Positions 17,635 through 25,932 of a stretch of DNA of 64,000 nt are shown in pieces. The DNA is taken from contig NZ_CP067100.1 in the NCBI RefSeq assembly GCF_016616235.1, positions 2,911,001 through 2,975,000 of the forward strand. The letters are read 5' to 3'. The translations under genes and the position numbers were made by a program. This DNA comes from Bradyrhizobium diazoefficiens. GTDB lineage: Bacteria > Pseudomonadota > Alphaproteobacteria > Rhizobiales > Xanthobacteraceae. Every line of letters starts with the position of its first letter. The first letter of the stretch is position 1. The notes below the pieces were generated by a model. The model saw nothing but the letters and a program-made list of their open reading frames with translations, made no database searches and was not told where the DNA came from.

Positions 17635-18646
17635 TGTAGACGTCCGCCTTGTAGCGGCTGAGATTGGCCGGATTGGTGAACCAGTTCACCGTCTTCACGA
17701 TGCCGCGGCGCATGCCATCGAGGCCGCCGAACTCCGGCGCCCAGCCGAGTTGCTGGCGCGCCCTGGAATTGTCGGCCCAGAGCCGCTCGACCTCGCTGTT
17801 GGCCGGACGCAAGCGCGCCTCGTCGGTCTCGATGTCGATCTCGACGCCCATCACGTCGGCAATCATCTCGACGGTCGCACCGACCGAGATCTCGAAGCCG
17901 CTGCCGAGATTGATGGTCTGGCCCACGGTCTGCTCGCTTGGCGCCGTGAGCCCCGCGATCAGGCCGCGCGCGGTGTCGGTGGCGTAGGAGAAATCACGCG
18001 TCGGGCTGATCGCGCCGAGCCGGATCCTGCGCTTGCCGGTCGCGATCTGGCTGATGATGGTCGGGATGACGGCGCGTGCCGATTGCCGCGGGCCATAGGT
18101 GTTGAACGGCCTGATGACGACCACCGGCATGTCGAACGAGGCCTGGAACGACAGCGCCATCTGGTCGGATGCGATCTTCGAGGCCGAGTAGGGCGACTGA
18201 CCGACCAGCGGATGGTTCTCCTTGATTGGCACGCTCTGCGCGGTGCCGTAGACTTCGCTGGTCGAGGTCTGCACGAAGCGGCGGACGCCAGCCATGCGAG
18301 CGGCCTGGAGGACGTTCACCGTGCCGCGCACATTGGTCTCGACGTAGGAGTCAGGCGCGACATAGGAGAAGGGAATCGCGATCAGCGCGGCCAGATGCAG
18401 CACGTCGGTGCAGCCGCTGGCGGCCGCGATCATGAAATGCGGATCGCGGATATCGCCGGCCACCACCTCCACAGACGTCATGATGTCGGCGGGAACCGTA
18501 TCCAGCCAGCCCCAGGAATTGAAGGAGTTGTAATAGACGACCGCCTTGACGCGGGCCCCGGCTTTCACCAGCTCCTCGACGACATGCGAACCGATGAAGC
18601 CGTCGCTGCCGGTAACGAGGACGCGGGCGTCCTTCAGATCTGCCAT
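17627..18646 (-). CDS. legB: NAD-dependent NDP-sugar 4,6-dehydratase (LegB)
   Basis: A 339-residue extended SDR. The NAD motif GSDGFIG lies at 13-19. The SEVYGT stretch (about 130-135) and the YSASK pair (Y153, K157) form the catalytic site, and RPFNTYGPRQ near 180-190 is typical of dehydratases that make 4-keto-6-deoxy sugars. By context it acts on GDP-GlcNAc, the PtmE product. I use the ATG at 18646; an ATG four codons upstream (18658) is also possible. It is the first gene of the tightly overlapping leg block and has a 127-base gap in front of it that may hold a promoter. Confidence 0.85.
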   Translation of the reverse strand: MADLKDARVLVTGSDGFIGSHVVEELVKAGARVKAVVYYNSFNSWGWLDTVPADIMTSVEVVAGDIRDPHFMIAAASGCTDVLHLAALIAIPFSYVAPDSYVETNVRGTVNVLQAARMAGVRRFVQTSTSEVYGTAQSVPIKENHPLVGQSPYSASKIASDQMALSFQASFDMPVVVIRPFNTYGPRQSARAVIPTIISQIATGKRRIRLGAISPTRDFSYATDTARGLIAGLTAPSEQTVGQTINLGSGFEISVGATVEMIADVMGVEIDIETDEARLRPANSEVERLWADNSRARQQLGWAPEFGGLDGMRRGIVKTVNWFTNPANLSRYKADVYNV

Positions 18647-18691
18647 GCCGGACCCCAAAGGCGATTAGGCCAGTATTCGCAACGAGATGGC

Positions 18692-18719
18692 GCTATAGCA
18701 CACTGGCGCTTGCGTGCAA
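18692..18719 (-). promoter_or_regulatory. Weak candidate promoter before legB
   Basis: On the minus strand TTGCAC is followed 16 bases later by TATAGC, about 45 bases before the legB ATG. Only four of six bases fit the -10 consensus and three of six the -35. It is placed in the only sizeable gap (127 bases) between the phosphatase gene and legB. It is a weak match and might be chance. Confidence 0.22.
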
Positions 18720-18773
18720 CAGAACAGCGTCCGCATCCGCCAAATGCCGGGGATGCAGCGCTTTTGAGCACAT

Positions 18774-19328
18774 CTAGGCGTTCGCGGCCGGAGCCAGGCG
18801 CTGCCTTACGAACGTCTCCAGATTTCCACCTTCGAACAGATGGCCTGCGATGCCTGCGGCCCGCGCCGCCTCCATGTCGCTGTCCCTGTCTCCGATCACC
18901 ATGCTGCGCGTCATGTCGATCGGGAAGCGCCGCGCGAGGTCCGTGATCATGCCGGGCGCCGGCTTGCGCCGTTCGCTCACGCGGCAATAGCGCGCGACCG
19001 TACCGTCGGGATGGTCGGGACAATATTCGAATGCGTCGATATGCGCGCCGATCAGCGCCAGTTGCTCCGCCATCCAGAGGTGCAGCGCAACGACGTGATG
19101 CTCCTCGTAATAGCCGCGCGCGATACCGGATTGATTGGTGATGACGAAGGCGAAATAGCCGGCATCGTTGACCGCCTTCACCGCTTCGCGCGCGCCCTCG
19201 ATCCATTCGATCTTGTGCGCCTCGAAGGTGTAGCCCGAATCGTGGTTGAGCACGCCGTCGCGATCGAAGAAGACAGCCGGACGGCGCAGCGAGGACGCTG
19301 CTCCGCCCCTAGAACTGATATCCGACAT
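18774..19328 (-). CDS. GmhB-like HAD phosphatase
   Basis: A 184-residue HAD-superfamily phosphatase of the histidinol-phosphate/heptose-bisphosphate branch. FFDRDGVLN gives the nucleophile aspartate near residue 20, followed by TNQSGIARGYY, a CPDHP zinc-like loop, RRKPAPGM and IGDRDSDMEAA (metal site). GmhB removes the C7 phosphate of heptose 1,7-bisphosphate. No heptose kinase, isomerase or epimerase is seen nearby. It may act in a sugar-phosphate step of this locus, or be a housekeeping GmhB. The ATG at 19328 overlaps the upstream dioxygenase gene by 20 bases. Confidence 0.7.
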   Translation of the reverse strand: MSDISSRGGAASSLRRPAVFFDRDGVLNHDSGYTFEAHKIEWIEGAREAVKAVNDAGYFAFVITNQSGIARGYYEEHHVVALHLWMAEQLALIGAHIDAFEYCPDHPDGTVARYCRVSERRKPAPGMITDLARRFPIDMTRSMVIGDRDSDMEAARAAGIAGHLFEGGNLETFVRQRLAPAANA

Positions 19329-20202
19329 GCTCGGGCCGATCCCGGAACGGATCGATGCAGATCCCCGCATTCGTGCTCAGCAGGTTGCGGTTCCGCGCGA
19401 AATGCGGGCGCCAATGCATGTCCGAGGGAATCAGGACGAAGGTCACGACGTCGCGGTGGTCGCGCTTGGGCGAGGTCGCCTTGTGAATGCATCCGCCGTT
19501 CTCGAACAAGAGGCGGGTGCCGACGGGGCCCTCGAGCAACCGGGTCGAGCTCTTGTCGTCGAGCCGCGAGACGAACTGGTTGATGCGGCGGCGGTCGAAG
19601 AAACCTTCCTTGCGCAGTCCGGTGCTGAAGGGCTTGTCCTTGACACTGAGCGCGCCGGTCTCGGCGACGACGTCATCGAGATAGACCATCAACTTGATCT
19701 CCTGCCGCGGGCAATTGTCGAGATGCCACAGGAAGCTGGAGTCCGGCTTGTCCGGGGTCGGCCTGGTCCGGTAGAACGAGACCGCAAAGATCTTGAAATG
19801 GCTGCCGTAATAGTTCTCGACCGCAGTCTCCAGATCCTCGTCGATGAAGTCGATGATCTCCGGAATCAGCTCGAGGCCGTCCACCATGCGGTTCATGCCG
19901 TAATTGACGACGAAACCGTCGTTCTGCTCGGCGAACTTGCGATCCACCGTCGCCTTGATCTCCTGGAGCCGTTCGGGCGTCATCTTGGAGGGCGGCGGCA
20001 GTACGGCGAAGCCGTCCTGCTTGAAGCGGTTGGCGGTTGCGAGCTGCTCGGGGGTGGCCTTCGTGAACGGCTTCCAGCTCCGCTTTGCGCTGTTTGCGTA
20101 GGCCGCGTAGCGCAGATTGATGCCGAACGAATGATTGTTGCCGAACATCGCGACGCGGGTCTGAAGGCGTGCCCTCGAAGCGATCTTGCGAAGCGATTGC
20201 AT
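19309..20202 (-). CDS. Phytanoyl-CoA dioxygenase-like Fe(II)/2-oxoglutarate oxygenase (copy 2)
   Basis: A 297-residue paralogue of the protein at 7061. WHLDNCPRQEIK supplies the HxD pair (H160, D162), CIHKATSP the distal histidine (H240), and R247/R250 could bind the oxoglutarate carboxylate. The hydrophobic strand MVYLDDV after the HxD motif matches IYLTDV in copy 1. The N-terminal 40 residues are basic and not conserved. It is 21 bases downstream of a methyltransferase-like gene and overlaps the phosphatase gene, so it is cotranscribed with the locus. The substrate is unknown. Confidence 0.65.
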   Translation of the reverse strand: MQSLRKIASRARLQTRVAMFGNNHSFGINLRYAAYANSAKRSWKPFTKATPEQLATANRFKQDGFAVLPPPSKMTPERLQEIKATVDRKFAEQNDGFVVNYGMNRMVDGLELIPEIIDFIDEDLETAVENYYGSHFKIFAVSFYRTRPTPDKPDSSFLWHLDNCPRQEIKLMVYLDDVVAETGALSVKDKPFSTGLRKEGFFDRRRINQFVSRLDDKSSTRLLEGPVGTRLLFENGGCIHKATSPKRDHRDVVTFVLIPSDMHWRPHFARNRNLLSTNAGICIDPFRDRPEHVGYQF

Positions 20203-20223
20203 GTCCCGATCTCCCCCGGCCAG

Positions 20224-21039
20224 CTATCTGGCGGCGCTGCCGCACTTGTTGATGCGAAATATCACCGACGACGTGAAGCGGCCTTCGCTCTCGAAGTCCT
20301 CTTTCCAGTAAACGTGCCCCGCCTTGTCGCCGAAGATCTCGAGCAGGTCGTCGGGGCCATTGGCAAGGTTGTTCTTGCCGAACAAATTGCCCGCGCCCTT
20401 GGTGAGATGCTCGTAGGCGAAGATGATCAGTGCGCCGTCCTTTGCGACCCGGACGGTCTCGGCGACCGCCTTCGGGATGTCGTCGCTATAGGTGATGACG
20501 AAGGCGCTGTAGACGGCGTCGAACTGCTCGTCGCCGAACTTCAGATCGTGCATGTCCATCAGGCGCACGGTCGGGGCGTAGGAGAACAGGTCGATCGCCG
20601 TCAGCTTGGCCGGATCGAAGCCGTAGTCGGACAGCAGCATCAGCTCGGCTTCGTTGCGCGGACCGACCACCAGCGCGTTCAGCTTATGCAGCTTGAGGCC
20701 GCGAATCGAGCGGAGCAGGGCGATGACACGCTCGGTTCGGCCGCGGTTGATGATGTTGATGTTGCCGAGATTGTACGGCAGCACCTGCTCGGCGACGAAA
20801 CCGCTCTCGACGCCTTCGCCCTTGACCAGTTGCTTGAGGCCATGGCCGGTCAGCCGCCAATACAGTCGGCGGGAATGGAACCGTAATGCGAAAATCGGCG
20901 GCAGCAGGTTGAAATACCGCCACGGCGAGAGCAGCACCGGCGATCTCGGAATCAGGAACCGGCCGACAAACTCCCGCAATTTCCGTCCGCTGGATGCGTT
21001 CGCCGCGGCCGTCCCGGCGCCATTTACCGTCATGCTCAT
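20224..21039 (-). CDS. Methyltransferase-like protein of the polysaccharide locus
   Basis: A 271-residue protein with a SAM-methyltransferase-like fold. NALVVGPRNEAELMLLSDYG (about 122-141) stands where the glycine-rich SAM loop normally lies, TAIDLFSY ends with the acidic residue that would bind the ribose, and the DAVYSAFVITYSDD strand follows. The glycine motif is degenerate (VVGPRN in place of DxGxGxG), so activity is uncertain. The basic, hydrophobic N terminus (about 25-75) could contact the membrane. It is probably involved in O-methylation of a sugar, but this is inference. Confidence 0.55.
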   Translation of the reverse strand: MSMTVNGAGTAAANASSGRKLREFVGRFLIPRSPVLLSPWRYFNLLPPIFALRFHSRRLYWRLTGHGLKQLVKGEGVESGFVAEQVLPYNLGNINIINRGRTERVIALLRSIRGLKLHKLNALVVGPRNEAELMLLSDYGFDPAKLTAIDLFSYAPTVRLMDMHDLKFGDEQFDAVYSAFVITYSDDIPKAVAETVRVAKDGALIIFAYEHLTKGAGNLFGKNNLANGPDDLLEIFGDKAGHVYWKEDFESEGRFTSSVIFRINKCGSAAR

Positions 21040-21168
21040 CCTGTCGACCCGTAGGCCCGTTTTCCCGGTCTCTTACCGAGACTTAGCCCCCGTTGCAAGG
21101 CGTACAAGGTCCAGCCTCTATCTGCGGTTGTTCGTAGGCGATCGAGATCGCTGCGGCTTCGTTCGCAA

Positions 21169-22617
21169 CTATGCCTCAGCCGCCGGAACCCGCGCCCGGA
21201 GCCGGATTTTTTTCATTGGAAACAGCGCCCAGGGCAGCAATGGCAGGCCGGAGCGGGCGAGGCGGGTCTCGAGCAGCACGGCCAACAGAAGGGCTGTGAC
21301 CTTCATCCAATATGTGGAGACGGTGACGAAATTGAGCATGCCCCCGATGTACATGACGTAGAAACCGTACAGCACGTACATCGCGAAAAACGTCGAGGCA
21401 TAGCGGCCCTGGATCGTGCCCTTGACGATGAGGGCGGTCAGGCCCGCCGTGAGGAAGGCGGTTGCGGCAAGGAACGGCCAGGCAAGGACGGGCCCGAACA
21501 GCTCGAAGAATATTTCGGGGAACCCTCCGGCGAACTGGAATCCGTCGGTGATGTGCTCAAGCGTCCGCGGCTCGCCGATGGTGGTCAGCATGAGGTATTG
21601 CGGCGTCGTGTTCTTGTCGGGAGCGATCGGCCGCTGAAACAGGAAGTCGAACGCGCGATAGGGATTCCACTGTCCGAACTCGAACACGCGCTGATACGAC
21701 AGCCAGCCGAGCTCGCCCGGCTGCACCAGCGCGCGCTCGACGAACTGCGCCCTGACTTCGGAACCCTGATAGCCCCGGACGTTGGTGAGATTATTGTAGA
21801 TGCCGACGACCGCGACGGCGATCAGCAGCGCGGCGGTTGCGCCGAGGCCGATCAGCTCCCGCCGCCCGAGGAAGCGACGCAGATAGGCGAAGGCCAATTT
21901 CGAGCGCGGCCCGGCGACGACCGCGATGACCGCCGCGAGCGGCGTCAGGAAGAAGCTGCCAAAGCTGTAGAAGGCCGAGAAACGATTGCCGGTCACGAAC
22001 ATGTAGAGGACGAGCACGGCCAGCAGCGCGAGATAGCGCACGTCCAGCCTGCGGTTGCGCAGCCGCTCCGCCGCGAACATCACGCCCCACCAGAACGCCA
22101 GGAAGTTGCCGTACAGGATCAGCCAGCGATGCGCGAAGCCGGCATACTCCGCGGTGTAGACGAAGCGCTCCATGTGCGAGAGCAGCGGAATCGTGCCGTG
22201 GCGGATGAGGTCGGCGAACAGCCATAACAGGAAGAGGGCCGAGACGTAGAACGTCAGGTCCGAGAGGGTCAGCATGCCGGACGCGGCGGGACGTTGATCG
22301 GCTGCCTCCATCCAGGCCAGAACCGGGGAGGGCCGCAACAGCACGAAAAACGGCATCAGCGTGACGAAGTAGGTCAGCACGTGCACACCCGTGACCGTGC
22401 CCGGGCCGACATAGAGGAAGGTTTGAGATGAATAAATCGGCCCGGCGACGTCAATGAACATCATTGAGCATGTGCGCCACACCAGCGTGAAGATGATGAA
22501 GAGGAACGAGATGAAAATGATCGGCCGGTACGCCGCCAGGTATAGACAACAGAGCAGGAAGGCGAGCCCGCAGGCGATCACTCCAATCTGATCGGTCAAT
22601 GCCGCGGTCGCACTCAA
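21169..22617 (-). CDS. Probable Wzy-type O-antigen polymerase
   Basis: A 482-residue polytopic protein with about 11 hydrophobic helices and a large outer loop between about residues 270 and 365, the topology of Wzy polymerases, which are recognised more by shape than by sequence. Start TTG at 22617 follows a GGGAAGGG stretch; no in-frame ATG appears until residue 47. In a Wzx/Wzz-bearing locus it is the best candidate for the polymerase that joins repeat units at the periplasmic face. A membrane-bound acyl- or glycosyltransferase cannot be excluded. An AT-rich 62-base gap separates it from wzz. Confidence 0.6.
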   Translation of the reverse strand: MSATAALTDQIGVIACGLAFLLCCLYLAAYRPIIFISFLFIIFTLVWRTCSMMFIDVAGPIYSSQTFLYVGPGTVTGVHVLTYFVTLMPFFVLLRPSPVLAWMEAADQRPAASGMLTLSDLTFYVSALFLLWLFADLIRHGTIPLLSHMERFVYTAEYAGFAHRWLILYGNFLAFWWGVMFAAERLRNRRLDVRYLALLAVLVLYMFVTGNRFSAFYSFGSFFLTPLAAVIAVVAGPRSKLAFAYLRRFLGRRELIGLGATAALLIAVAVVGIYNNLTNVRGYQGSEVRAQFVERALVQPGELGWLSYQRVFEFGQWNPYRAFDFLFQRPIAPDKNTTPQYLMLTTIGEPRTLEHITDGFQFAGGFPEIFFELFGPVLAWPFLAATAFLTAGLTALIVKGTIQGRYASTFFAMYVLYGFYVMYIGGMLNFVTVSTYWMKVTALLLAVLLETRLARSGLPLLPWALFPMKKIRLRARVPAAEA

Positions 22618-22679
22618 AGGCCCTTCCCCCGGGCATAGAAGTAAAGAAAATGACAGAACTATCTATGATTCTTTCGTAT

Positions 22680-23558
22680 CTACTTCGGAAATCGTCGCGT
22701 CGGCGCGGTCACGATGACGAGAGTCACCATGGCCACCAGCATGGCGAGGCCGGTCAGGATCGCGGCACGCTCCGGTCCGATCGAACGTTCCGTCCGCGGG
22801 TAGCTGCCGGGTTCGACGTAGACGACCGTCTTTTCGGTGAGTTCGAGCAGGTTGGTATTGCGCTGAACGCGGTCCCTCAGCTTGCTCCAGAATTCGGCGG
22901 CCCCGGCGAGATTGGGGACCAGAACCGGCGGGCCGGACTGATCGCGTCCCTCGCGGCTCATGTTCAACATGCGCGGGCCGAGCTCGACGATGGATTTCTC
23001 GATGAAGTCCACCCTGCGCTGCATGTCCGTCAGATTGGCGCGCAGCGCATCGATCCGGCGCTGGCCGATCGCTTCATGGGCGGTATTGATCTCGTCGGCA
23101 AGCGAGCGGAACACCGCCTCGACGTCGGCGCTCGAGCCGGCTGATACCTCGACGGCGACGTTGCGGTCGCCTTCCAGCGCCACCGCCCGCAGGCTCGATG
23201 CGGCGAGCTTTCGCGAGAAAGCCGCCATCGCCGGCTCGAACTTCGCGCCGCCGAGGACCTTGGTCACGAAGGTCGGATCGGATATGCGGGCAACCAAGCT
23301 GCGATTTGACTCGATCGGCACGAGCGGCGCCCCGCTCTCCTGAAGCAGGTATTCGGCGCCGGGGACCATACCGATCTTGACAATCGTCTTTCCGGTCCAT
23401 GCCGGCACGTCGCCAGCGGATCGGAAAAGCATCAAGGTCAGGCCGGCGGCGAGCAGGCAGGCGATGCCGATCAGCCAACGCCACGGTCCGACCAGCGAGC
23501 CGACATACCTCAGGACGCCCGTTGCGTCCGGTGCGGTCGTTGGCGTCAGATTATCCAT
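22680..23558 (-). CDS. wzz: Wzz-like chain-length determinant
   Basis: A 292-residue protein with the polysaccharide co-polymerase layout: a short cytoplasmic start, a first membrane helix (about 26-44), a long periplasmic region that is largely helical (about 130-215), and a second membrane helix (about 262-283) ending in a short basic tail. There is no C-terminal tyrosine kinase domain, so it is the PCP-1 type that sets O-antigen length. The ATG at 23558 follows a GGGAAG stretch; a further ten codons upstream are open. Sequence is divergent, so the call rests on topology and on the neighbouring polymerase. Confidence 0.65.
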   Translation of the reverse strand: MDNLTPTTAPDATGVLRYVGSLVGPWRWLIGIACLLAAGLTLMLFRSAGDVPAWTGKTIVKIGMVPGAEYLLQESGAPLVPIESNRSLVARISDPTFVTKVLGGAKFEPAMAAFSRKLAASSLRAVALEGDRNVAVEVSAGSSADVEAVFRSLADEINTAHEAIGQRRIDALRANLTDMQRRVDFIEKSIVELGPRMLNMSREGRDQSGPPVLVPNLAGAAEFWSKLRDRVQRNTNLLELTEKTVVYVEPGSYPRTERSIGPERAAILTGLAMLVAMVTLVIVTAPTRRFPK

Positions 23559-23599
23559 CGAACTTCCCGTGCAAGCCCCGAGCGCCACCCGGCAACAGC

Positions 23600-23626
23600 A
23601 TTATGTCGTTCCAGTGGCGGGTGCAA
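23600..23626 (-). promoter_or_regulatory. Candidate promoter before wzz
   Basis: On the minus strand TTGCAC and CATAAT (five of six bases of the -10 consensus) are separated by 15 bases, about 40 bases upstream of the wzz ATG, in the 121-base gap after the NeuB fusion gene. The short spacer lowers confidence. Confidence 0.25.
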
Positions 23627-23648
23627 GTCGATCAAAGGCCTAGCGGCT

Positions 23649-23664
23649 CAGCATGAAAATGCTG
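23649..23664. other. Short hairpin after the NeuB fusion gene
   Basis: CAGCAT and ATGCTG flank a GAAA loop sixteen bases past the stop codon of the NeuB fusion on the minus strand. There is no following U-run, so it is a weak hairpin, perhaps mRNA-protecting rather than a terminator. Confidence 0.3.
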
Positions 23665-23679
23665 CGACAATCGCGAATT

Positions 23680-25932
23680 TCAGCGGTTCTCGAAAGCCGC
23701 GAGTCGTTGCAGCGCGATGCGGAATCCCTCGCCGTCGTTCTCGTGTCCCTGCCAGATTTCCGGGATGAACGAGGCCTGCGGCGCCTGCCGGTTCAGCACC
23801 CGGAAGACGTTGCCGAAGTCGATCTCGCCTTCGCCGATCTGGAGGCCCTCGCCGTCGACGCCGCGGGCGTCGGCCATGTGGACATGGGCGACGAACGAGC
23901 CGATCTCCTCCATGAACTCGTCGAACGACCAGCTGTTCTCGGTGCATGCGAGCTGGGAATGCGAGGTGTCGAAGCAGATGCGGACCCCGAGCTCGCGGCA
24001 GCTGCGCGCGATGTCGGCGCTGGAGACGAACAGATTGTGATAGCGCTGGCCGCCGAAATGCCATGGGTAGGGCGGCATGGTCTGCGGCCAGAGCTCGACC
24101 GCGGGATCGGCGAGCTCGCGGACGCTGGCACGCAGATGAGCCTCGCGCACGGCCCGTTCTTCCGCGGTCAGGAACCGCGTTGACGAGAAGCCGCCGACAT
24201 TGCAGATGATGCCGACCGGGCCGTCATTGCGAAAACGCTGCGCCAGCGCCTTGGTCTTGGCGATGACGCGCTTCATCTCCGCGATCGAGCGGGTGCGATA
24301 GGCATCGTCCGGTATCGTCAGATCGAGCACGTGGTCGCCCTCGAACAGCTCCGGCGCATGCACGATCAACCCGCACGGATAGCTGGCGGCGAGGAAGTCA
24401 GCATCGTTGATGCCGAGGTCGCGGTAGCTCAGATGAAACTCGACGAAGTCAGGGGCGATCGCCGCGATCAGCTTGTCGGCGTCGCGATGGCGCACCGGGA
24501 CGCCCCAGGGGCGGCGGAAGCTGATCTTTCCACCGGCCGCGAGCCCGCCGAGCTCCGAAATGTCTGATGGATAGAGCGGCGTCTGTGCCGGGATCGCGCG
24601 CGGCGCCTTCCGGCCGATCACCTCGTCGATGCGGTTCGGCGACAGGCCCTGGCCCGGGCTGCGGATCTCGATCATCTCCCGCGTGATCGTCGCGCCGGCT
24701 GCGATGGCATCGACGGCGAAGATCGATTTGCCGAGGCTAATGCGGTTGGCCTTCTCACCCTGGCTGAGGATGCGCGGCAGGACGCTGCCGAGGGAGTCCT
24801 CGACCTGGCGCACACCTTCGACCATGCGCTTGAACTCGTGCGGCAGCAGGCTAACCTTGTGGTCGTTGCCTTCCTGGTCGCGCGACAGCGTGAAATGCTT
24901 CTCGATCAGGCGCCCGCCCATCGCCACCGCCGCGACCGACACGAAGACGTCGCGCTCGTGCCCGGAATAGCCGACCACGCTCTCGCACAGCTCCTGCAGG
25001 CGCAGCATGTATTTCAGGTTGATGTCGCGGAATGGCGCTGGATAGGTCGAGTTGCAGTGGAGCATGACGTACTCCGCGCCGGACGTCTGGAACAGCTTCA
25101 CGGTCTCGCGGATCTCGTCCTCGGTCGACATGCCGGTCGAGCAGATGATGGGAATCCTTTGGTCGACGATATGCCTTAGCAGCTCGTGATTGGTCAGGTC
25201 GGCGGACGCGGTCTTGATCGCCTTCAAGCCGTAGGCGCGGCACTTGTCCGCGCTGTTGACGTCGAAGGCGGTGCAGAGCGGCTCCATGCCGAGCGAGGCC
25301 GAATAGTCGAAGCAGCGATAGAGGTCCTCGTCGCTGAGCTGGAAGCGGTCGAGCAGGTCGAGCACGTATTCGGTGCCGAGGTCCTCGCTCTGTCCCTTGG
25401 TGCGCTTGCCGTAGAGGCCGGCCATGTCGCGCATCTGGAATTTGGCGGCGTCGGCGCCGGCCTCCGCGGCCGCCTTGATCAGGGCAAAGGCGGCCTCCAG
25501 GCTGCCATTGTGGTTGTTGCCGATCTCCGCGATCAGGAAGGTCGGATTCTCTTCCGCGATGGTGCGGCTGCCGATGCTGATGCCTTCGCCGGGATGGCGC
25601 TGGCGGGCGACGCCAACGACGTGGCGCTCGGCGTCGACCAGCGGCACGTAGAGCACCTCGCGGAGCAGGCGATTGGCGGTCTCGCGGTCACCGGCGACGG
25701 CGCTGCGGACGCGCCGGTTGCAGAGATCGCCGACGGCGGCCTGCACGCCGGACGCGGCGCCCGCGCCGATCCAGCGGATGATGTCGCCGTTCGAAAGGCT
25801 GCCGAGCAGCCGGCCGCTGCCGTCGACGCAGAACACGATCTCGCGCCGGTTCGCCGCAACCTTGCTCGCCGCCTCCTGGATGGAGGCGTCCTCGTGCACC
25901 AGATAGCTCTGAAGATCTCTGTCGATGATCAT
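23680..25932 (-). CDS. CBS-NeuB-SAF-TIM-barrel fusion, second nonulosonate synthase
   Basis: A 750-residue, four-part protein. Residues 8-113 form a CBS pair. Residues 130-395 form a NeuB barrel with AEIGNNHNG (135-143), KFQMR (164-168), KTASAD (240-245), HCNSTYP (292-298), GYSGHE (321-326) and EKHFTLSRDQEGNDH (344-358). A SAF domain spans about 398-460. Residues 470-750 form a xylose-isomerase/AP-endonuclease-type barrel with metal-site motifs VEFH (497-500), FDTSHS (654-659), HVHMAD (683-688) and EIWQGHENDGEGF (725-737). NeuB enzymes condense PEP with an aldose. The added barrel suggests an aldose-ketose isomerase or epimerase making or modifying the substrate. Its start overlaps the second CMP synthetase by four bases. 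The product is unknown. Confidence 0.85.
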   Translation of the reverse strand: MIIDRDLQSYLVHEDASIQEAASKVAANRREIVFCVDGSGRLLGSLSNGDIIRWIGAGAASGVQAAVGDLCNRRVRSAVAGDRETANRLLREVLYVPLVDAERHVVGVARQRHPGEGISIGSRTIAEENPTFLIAEIGNNHNGSLEAAFALIKAAAEAGADAAKFQMRDMAGLYGKRTKGQSEDLGTEYVLDLLDRFQLSDEDLYRCFDYSASLGMEPLCTAFDVNSADKCRAYGLKAIKTASADLTNHELLRHIVDQRIPIICSTGMSTEDEIRETVKLFQTSGAEYVMLHCNSTYPAPFRDINLKYMLRLQELCESVVGYSGHERDVFVSVAAVAMGGRLIEKHFTLSRDQEGNDHKVSLLPHEFKRMVEGVRQVEDSLGSVLPRILSQGEKANRISLGKSIFAVDAIAAGATITREMIEIRSPGQGLSPNRIDEVIGRKAPRAIPAQTPLYPSDISELGGLAAGGKISFRRPWGVPVRHRDADKLIAAIAPDFVEFHLSYRDLGINDADFLAASYPCGLIVHAPELFEGDHVLDLTIPDDAYRTRSIAEMKRVIAKTKALAQRFRNDGPVGIICNVGGFSSTRFLTAEERAVREAHLRASVRELADPAVELWPQTMPPYPWHFGGQRYHNLFVSSADIARSCRELGVRICFDTSHSQLACTENSWSFDEFMEEIGSFVAHVHMADARGVDGEGLQIGEGEIDFGNVFRVLNRQAPQASFIPEIWQGHENDGEGFRIALQRLAAFENR

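Noticed and set aside
17453..18946. 497-codon plus-strand open frame
   Set aside because: Antisense to legB, legC and the phosphatase; the real genes have intact motifs and overlaps.
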